A DNA stretch of 64,000 bases from Megascapheus bottae (taxonomy: Eukaryota; Chordata; Mammalia; Rodentia; Geomyidae). A program made the translations under genes and the position numbers. Where the stretch lies: NCBI GenBank assembly GCA_024803745.1, contig JANJXV010000101.1, forward strand, positions 2,101,001 through 2,165,000. Direction: 5' to 3'. Below the pieces are notes generated by a model. That model saw only the letters and a list, made by a program, of their open reading frames with translations. It searched no databases and was not told the origin of the DNA. Positions 58,036 to 64,000 of this stretch are shown here, one piece after another (within the stretch, counting starts at the first letter, position 1; each line of letters opens with the position of its first letter).

Positions 58036-59569
58036 TCCTGTTTCCCATATAGCCTCTCTAAGACAGTAGTAATTTAAATGTCTCTTGTGCCATGAATATT
58101 TCATACTTTCTCATTATCACATTTCTCTACCTTCCAAGGTAACTTTCTTTGTTTTAAAGTTCATGTGATCAAATGGGGTCTACCTAAATTTTACAATGGA
58201 GGAGAGTTTCCTTATTTTAAAACCTGGTCTACAAACTTAATCCTATCTGTAAGGCCCTTTTTGCTATAGAATGCAAGATATTCATAACTTGTAGAGATTA
58301 GGAATCATTATCATACCTACTACAGTCACAAATCAAAGAAACAAATACTCATGAATACTACTTACTCCAAACAACACAGATCTGTTGTCCTAATCATAAC
58401 TCAGGGATCTCTAGGAAATAAATGTCATCAACAGAATATTACTCTTAAAATAAAGCTCTTAAATTAACTTAATGAAAATAAATACATTATTTAGTTTTAC
58501 AATCTTTATCGCTGTATACAGTCGCTAGTACTACACAAAGGTCAAGGTGCTGTGGTGTGGGATATATGAATAGTTAATAACCAACATTTGTTCTCAGTCT
58601 TCCTCCATTTGGAAGAATAGATGGAGTCATTACTATTGTGTACAGTGCCTTGAAGCCAGTTTAAATAAGTCACTTTTTTACTGGGCTTGATTTACATAAA
58701 CTATTAAACATTTTCAATGGGTCAAAAGACAATATTGCCCCACAGAGTCATCTGTCATTTGTTTATTCTCATTAGCTGTATGAAAAATAAACCATGGAAC
58801 TGCATAAAAATATATTGGAATCAAAGCTTTCTTTACTGTTTAAATTATAATTCAGAACTCTGAATTTAAATGCTGGCAATGTAAAAAAGCAAGCAAACAA
58901 TGGCATTAAACAAGGCTGGAAAGTCACTACAACCTCTTTCACAATTTGCGTTTGGAGTACATGGCTGTCTGTAAATATCTCCTAATGTAATAGTAGACAA
59001 GGGTCAAAAGTACTAACCCCTGAGATTCACTATTCTCCTCTGAATAACAACCTGTTTTTCATGGGATGTTTTAAAGATAGAGGCAATTCACAAAAGTGCT
59101 TTAACAATGTATTTGCCTAGGATACTTTCAAAATATTAACCTGACTCTGGTTTCAGATTTGGTATTATATCTGATTCATACAGTTTACTACTATTTATTC
59201 ATTTTATTTCTAATTTCTAATACACAGTCAATAGTACTGATGATGAGTTAGGCAAGGAATTAGGAAACCTTGTGTTTGAGAATGATGTCTCAGATGTTAA
59301 TTTTAAAAATTTTAACATATCGGCTACTGACATTAGCAGAATGGATTGTGATACACAGCATTGTCTTACTGACTCCCACAATCCTTGCAAAATCTGTTTG
59401 TATATCCAAGGGTAAACACTATTCCCCAAAAATTCTGTCAAGAGTTCATGAGATACAACCCATTCTACAAGAGTTAATAACATAAAATAGTGTCCAAACC
59501 TCCTCTTCTTGAAAGGAATCTACTAGTATTATCACTGCTATTTTTTGCTTCACTTTATTTTGACATTTT
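58036..59569. other. 1.5 kb without a recognisable gene
   Basis: AT-rich unique-looking sequence. Overlapping chance frames at 59217-59485 on both strands. Confidence 0.4.
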
Positions 59570-59765
59570 AGCACTAGGAATTGAACCTATGCCTCCCACG
59601 GGATAGGCAATCGTTCTACCTAGTAATTCTTGGTGTTCTTTAATTTGCATTTTATTTGGTGTTCGAGAAAGAAGCTCACTAACTTTCTTTTGCTTGGCTT
59701 CAGACAACACCGTCCTGCCTCCTGAATAGCTAGCTGAGACATCAGTCATGTGCCACCATATTGGG
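59570..59765 (-). repeat. Old ID/B1 SINE
   Basis: 'cactaggaattgaacctatg' and 'ataggcaatcgttctaccta' are the tRNA-like part in reverse complement; 'ctgcctcctgaatagctagc' is the B1-like end. Confidence 0.6.
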
Positions 59766-61019
59766 CACATCGCTTAATAAAGCCACACTAGATATGATCA
59801 ATGGCAAATAAAATTTCAGTGGCTGTGAACTACGTAGTCACTAAGCTAGGCAGGTCTTACCCTGGACACAGAAGTGCTCTTAGTGTTCCTTTGAGGCACC
59901 CTGGTGCAATTACAAAGCCTTCTTGTCATGCTATGTAGAACAACACAGCCAGGCACCAGGCTTCACCTATGCTGTCTCCACTGGTACAGTCTCATCTACA
60001 TATGGCTCATATATGTTTAAGTTCAGTTTCAAAAAATGTGTGTCCACTACTTCAGGAAATAAACAGCAAAATGCAAATTCAAAATTCCTTCACATGAAAA
60101 GACATGTAACAAATAGCACATGTGAACTCCCACGTTTCTCAGCTGTCTTACAGTTTAGCTTGCCGAGCAGAGATGGGAAAGAGAAAGGGGTTAATGATTG
60201 CTTCTTGTTCTTGAAATGGGAACCAAAGGGGGAATGTGCCACTTTGAGACAAGGAAATCAAAAGCTAGTCCAGAATTCTCCAGATTCTCATTTTTCCAAA
60301 TATGAGGTAAATGGGCAAGACTGTGTCATATGGGTAGAGCCCCAAGGAGGGAAGCCTCCATCTTCCACTCCCTGGGAGGCTGTGAGAGAAAGCCAAGGCC
60401 TCTGCTAACCCACACTGGACATGCAAAATGTATGCAGTGGATACTTTAGTTACATTGTGTGTAAACACAAGAAGGAGTCTGGGCTACACACAGTTTAAGC
60501 AAGCAGGTCAAGGTTGCTGAGATGAGAAGGTAACCCCCAGTCTCCTGACATGCAGGCCTCAGTTCTCATTACAGTCACTAGTCTGGTTCCATTGACCACA
60601 GCAGAATAATAAACAACATCCCTGAAAATGGATTTAAAGACCACTCAATCCAAATTCTCTAAGCTCAAGGTGACAGCCCACCATCCAGAGGCTATTAAAA
60701 GCCAGTGGTGGGCTCAGTACCCAAGACTCACACCTGTAGTTCTGGGTACTCACTCAGTAGACTGCATCTCAGTTAAGCAGTGACTGGCGTCTGTGACCTG
60801 GATCAGTATAATAACAAGCTATAGGATATAAAGGTACCAGGAACATGAGTTTGGGAAGCCGACTCTTAGCCACTAGCCATTTGGCTACTTTATGTCCCTC
60901 ATTGTAGTTATCTACCTAAACAGGCTTTTTGTGAGGTTTTGTAATCTGAAGCAAGGTCACTGTCATCTAGTTATCACCTTGTCTTGGGTCCAAAAAATAG
61001 AACACAGTCCTGTAACAAG
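59766..61019. other. No recognised gene; one 161-codon ORF and a B1-like trace
   Basis: 59923-60408 is open for 161 codons on the plus strand. It has no recognisable domain, no splice or polyadenylation context, and ordinary composition. At 60705-60790, 'cacctgtagttctgggtact' suggests a B1 remnant. Confidence 0.3.
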
Positions 61020-61200
61020 TTCTACAAAGTAGGTTTATTAGTTACAAGAACAGGAGTCCAAGATCCACTGCAAGCTGGTTCCTAACGCTAAAGAAAGCTC
61101 TCCACAGCAGTCGCCTCACTTGCACCACAGGTGAAGGATTCCCCAAAAGTTTCATCTTAAGTTTTACACGAGGACAGATGAGTTTCTGTGTTAAAGGGCA
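61020..61200 (-). repeat. Possible LTR remnant
   Basis: Reverse complement holds 'taataaacctactttgtaga' followed by 'tgttctattttttggaccca', an AATAAA-R-U5-like order. Ends and partner not found. Confidence 0.2.
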
Positions 61201-64000
61201 TCTGTCTCCTAAATGGGACTAGAATGAGCACAGATGTTTTCATCATGACAAATTTATCATCTTGATAAATTGCATTCCTATACAATACAACCTACAGTTA
61301 ATTTTGAGCATTACAAATGATGCAAAGGAAAGAAATGGGTCTCTCTAAGGCCACTCAGAAAAATGTTCCACAGAAATGAATTTAACTAATTGAGAATTTA
61401 TTTACATGTGCTTTTGAAAGTTTAATACCTTCATAACCCATTATTTTATATAGTATTTTGTCTCTTCAAAGTAAAGGACAATATAACAGCTTCCATGTAC
61501 CAGCATGGCCCTTAGTGTTTATGAATATCTGCTCATCTAATGTTCACAGAAATTTGAGGCATTTACTCTTAATAAACTCGGAGGTTTTTCAAAGAAAACA
61601 GTGAAGCACAGAGTGGCTTGTTCAAGGTCATCTAGGTTGCAAATGAATGCAGTAAGTTTTGAAGCTAGGCAGCAGCTTTCAGAACCCATATTTACATCCA
61701 TTAAGCTACAATGCCAAGGATGAAAGCCTAAAAAGGGGTAGATATACCCCTGTACTCCAACTACCATTTTTAAGGTCAGTATAAATGTTTGGAGGTGTGT
61801 AAGCAAAATTGCAATTGTGCCTTTCTTCAACTACACTAGATATAAAGTGCATGCTATAAGTAGAAATGGCAGAGTAAGGGTAAGAGATGACAGGAGATTA
61901 GGAAGAGGAATGAATATTCTGACTAGTTAGACAGGCTGGTAGCGCTAAGAAATGTCTGAAACACAATGAACTAGATATAATCCCGGAATTCTAGCTCTGC
62001 TGCTAATTGTGGGGCATCTCTTCAACTAAAATAAGAAGTGGAATCTAAAACCCAGACTAAATTAGACTCATAGTTTCTAAAGATTATCTAATTTAATTGT
62101 ATTATTATATAAATTACAGAAATACTGCCTTTGGCCAGAAAGTCAATTTACTATTTTTTTCATCTTTTTAATAAGATTCTCTTAAATGAAATTTTCCATT
62201 AAATTAATAAATTCATGTAATTTTACTCAAGCCAAGAAAACTGAATAGATATTATCATCTAAAGCAGGGAGTTTGGGACCACAGTGTCCTAGACCAGTCC
62301 ATTCTTGTCTGTAAAATTCAGTGTTTCAACCAAAAGGGATTATTTCCACATTCCATTCTGATAGAATGTTTTGCTCAGGGTCCAGTAAGAACTTCTAGGA
62401 AAAGGTATTCTGTTTAGCCATTTATTAAGCACCTTAATTCATAAATAAAAACGAGCCCCAAAGGATCAACAGTTAGTGAAATTATGTAGGACAGATACAT
62501 AGACACGAAGACTCTGGGCATTACATCTTTTGTAAAGGCTCATGGATAAATAGTAGCTAAAAACTCCAGGATTTAGCTTCCTGTGTTTCTGATTTCTCTG
62601 GATGGGGAACTTTCTATGACTAATAGCACCCTCTGGCATCTGTTTCCCCAGGGGGAAAAATACATTAGCCATAGAAAGTTTAAATATAATAATTATGATT
62701 TCCATTTCTGGGACAAGGCCTTTTCATCAATAATTATGATTCGGTGCCAAACTGGCAATCTTTAAGCACTGGCCTTATCATTCATAATAATGCACAGATT
62801 CATAACCCATGCTCCTTAGCTGTAGAAGGCTAATTAGGACTTTAACCAAAAACACCACTCATGTGAACTGCTCAAAGAGGTCACTGGCTACAGAACACCA
62901 GTTCTGGCCAAATGAACTCCATGTGCTGACCAGGAGTAAAGAGTACCTGCACTAGAAAAGGAAGTTACAGCTCAGAGTGTAACCCTGAGAGACAGGCAAG
63001 TTTTAATTCCTGCAGGAGTATGTGCTTAAACATGCAAATGGAAATCACAGCCAAATCAAATATTCCAAAGGGCATTGAACAACTATGGATAAAATATGAA
63101 ATACCACATGCTCACAGGTGGATGAGGACAAAATAAGTCAAAACATTAAAATTTATTAAATATGTATGATGATAACAAAAGACCAATTTTTGTCTGAGCT
63201 TTTTTTGTTTACCTAAGATATCTACTAACTGCAGAAAAGATTTTAAAATATATTATTCGTATAATATGCAGGCTACCAAACAGTACTCACAGGATTTGCT
63301 CTGACACTGCACTTTCTAATTTATAACTCATTAGTCACACATTTTCTGATGCTTTTCAGTCTCACTCTTGTCCTACAACAAGCCCTGCAGGAAAATGAGT
63401 TTTTGGCTGTAGAGTGGAAAAGCTTATAATTTATTTTATGCTCTTTACCAGAATTTTACTCCCAGGAGATAACAAATGGTCAACACACCACCAGGCCACC
63501 ACTCACTAGCTATTCCCTGGTCTGTTTGAAGCACACATTGTTGATCTACTGCCTCTCACTCCCCTTTACATTGTAATTTGGTAAACTAACAATAAGGTCT
63601 GGATTAAAGTTCATTATGTATGAAGCTAACTGTAGTAATCCATATGCTATGCTTCATTTGCACAATTCATTGTACCTATTTCCAGTGGTTGATTTTACCT
63701 TTTATTATTGATCCAATGTTATTTCAGGAGCTAAGGTAAATGAATGCCTTTGCAAGTTCGTACAATGGCTCATATCTTCTTTGTGCAGGGTGTCCTTGAA
63801 CTTTTGCTGAGTTACTGTAAGGAATCAGAATTCCCATTTCTATTTTCACAGTATAGTACCCAAAAGAAAACCTACTAGCTGCTTTTTTGAATTTTGAAGC
63901 AGTCTAAAAGCTGTAAGAAGGAAAAAAGCCTGAAAAAGATCAAAGGTGACTGAAGAATCCATCTGAAGGTTATTCACAAAACAGGCATGACTTTCTCTAA
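61201..64000. other. 2.8 kb AT-rich DNA without a recognisable gene
   Basis: No supported ORF, SINE or microsatellite. 'ataccacatgctcacaggtg' near 63100 hints at an old L1 3' end on the plus strand, too decayed to call. Confidence 0.4.

Noticed and set aside
1..64000. CRISPR arrays, bacterial operons, phage or plasmid features
   Set aside because: Repeats are eukaryotic microsatellites and SINE/L1 elements; nothing prokaryotic is present.

Overview
The window is mammalian nuclear DNA, almost certainly from a rodent. The strongest taxonomic clue is the SINE content. One type is a B1-like (7SL-derived) unit joined to an ID-like unit. The other is a head-to-tail pair of tRNA/ID-like units. Together these resemble SINE families described from Geomyoidea (kangaroo rats, pocket mice, pocket gophers; for example IDL-Geo and B1-dID). 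That placement is inference; rodent is fairly safe. I recognise no active single-copy host gene: the window reads as intergenic or deep intronic DNA. There are no rRNA or tRNA genes, no CRISPR and no bacterial features.

Region 1-37 kb is comparatively GC-rich, with many SINEs and microsatellites. Every CA, GA and GGA array in the window lies here, ending with a polypurine GGA tract of about 490 bp at 36607-37097. L1 3' ends sit at 11.4, 13.2, 24.4 and 26.3 kb, several with clear target-site duplications. At 7.2-7.9 kb there is a three-level nest of SINEs. Two splice-bounded open stretches on the minus strand (6263-6374 and 8370-8633) are weak exon candidates of unknown identity. An LTR-like block with two CCAAT boxes lies near 6.7-7.0 kb.

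Region 37.6-42.2 kb is the most interesting. An unrecognised 138-codon ORF followed by AATAAA ends just before a probable class II (betaretrovirus-like) LTR at 38145. The LTR carries two tandem NR5A/ERR-type half-sites and a 35-bp-period duplication. It runs directly into the 3' half of pol. That pol part is one uninterrupted frame of 623 codons, with all four RNase H carboxylates, the integrase HHCC motif and a canonical D,D-35-E triad. An env leader remnant follows. About 1.2 kb further on is an intronless piece of the nucleoporin gene TPR in the same orientation, then a polypurine-tract-like sequence. gag, protease, the polymerase core of RT, most of env and a matching 3' LTR are missing, so the element is defective.

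Region 42.2-64 kb is visibly AT-rich and contains older, eroded L1 pieces and few SINEs. It has no long CA/GA microsatellites and no recognisable gene. Nothing in the window forms an operon or a shared pathway; the interacting parts are the layers of retroelements.
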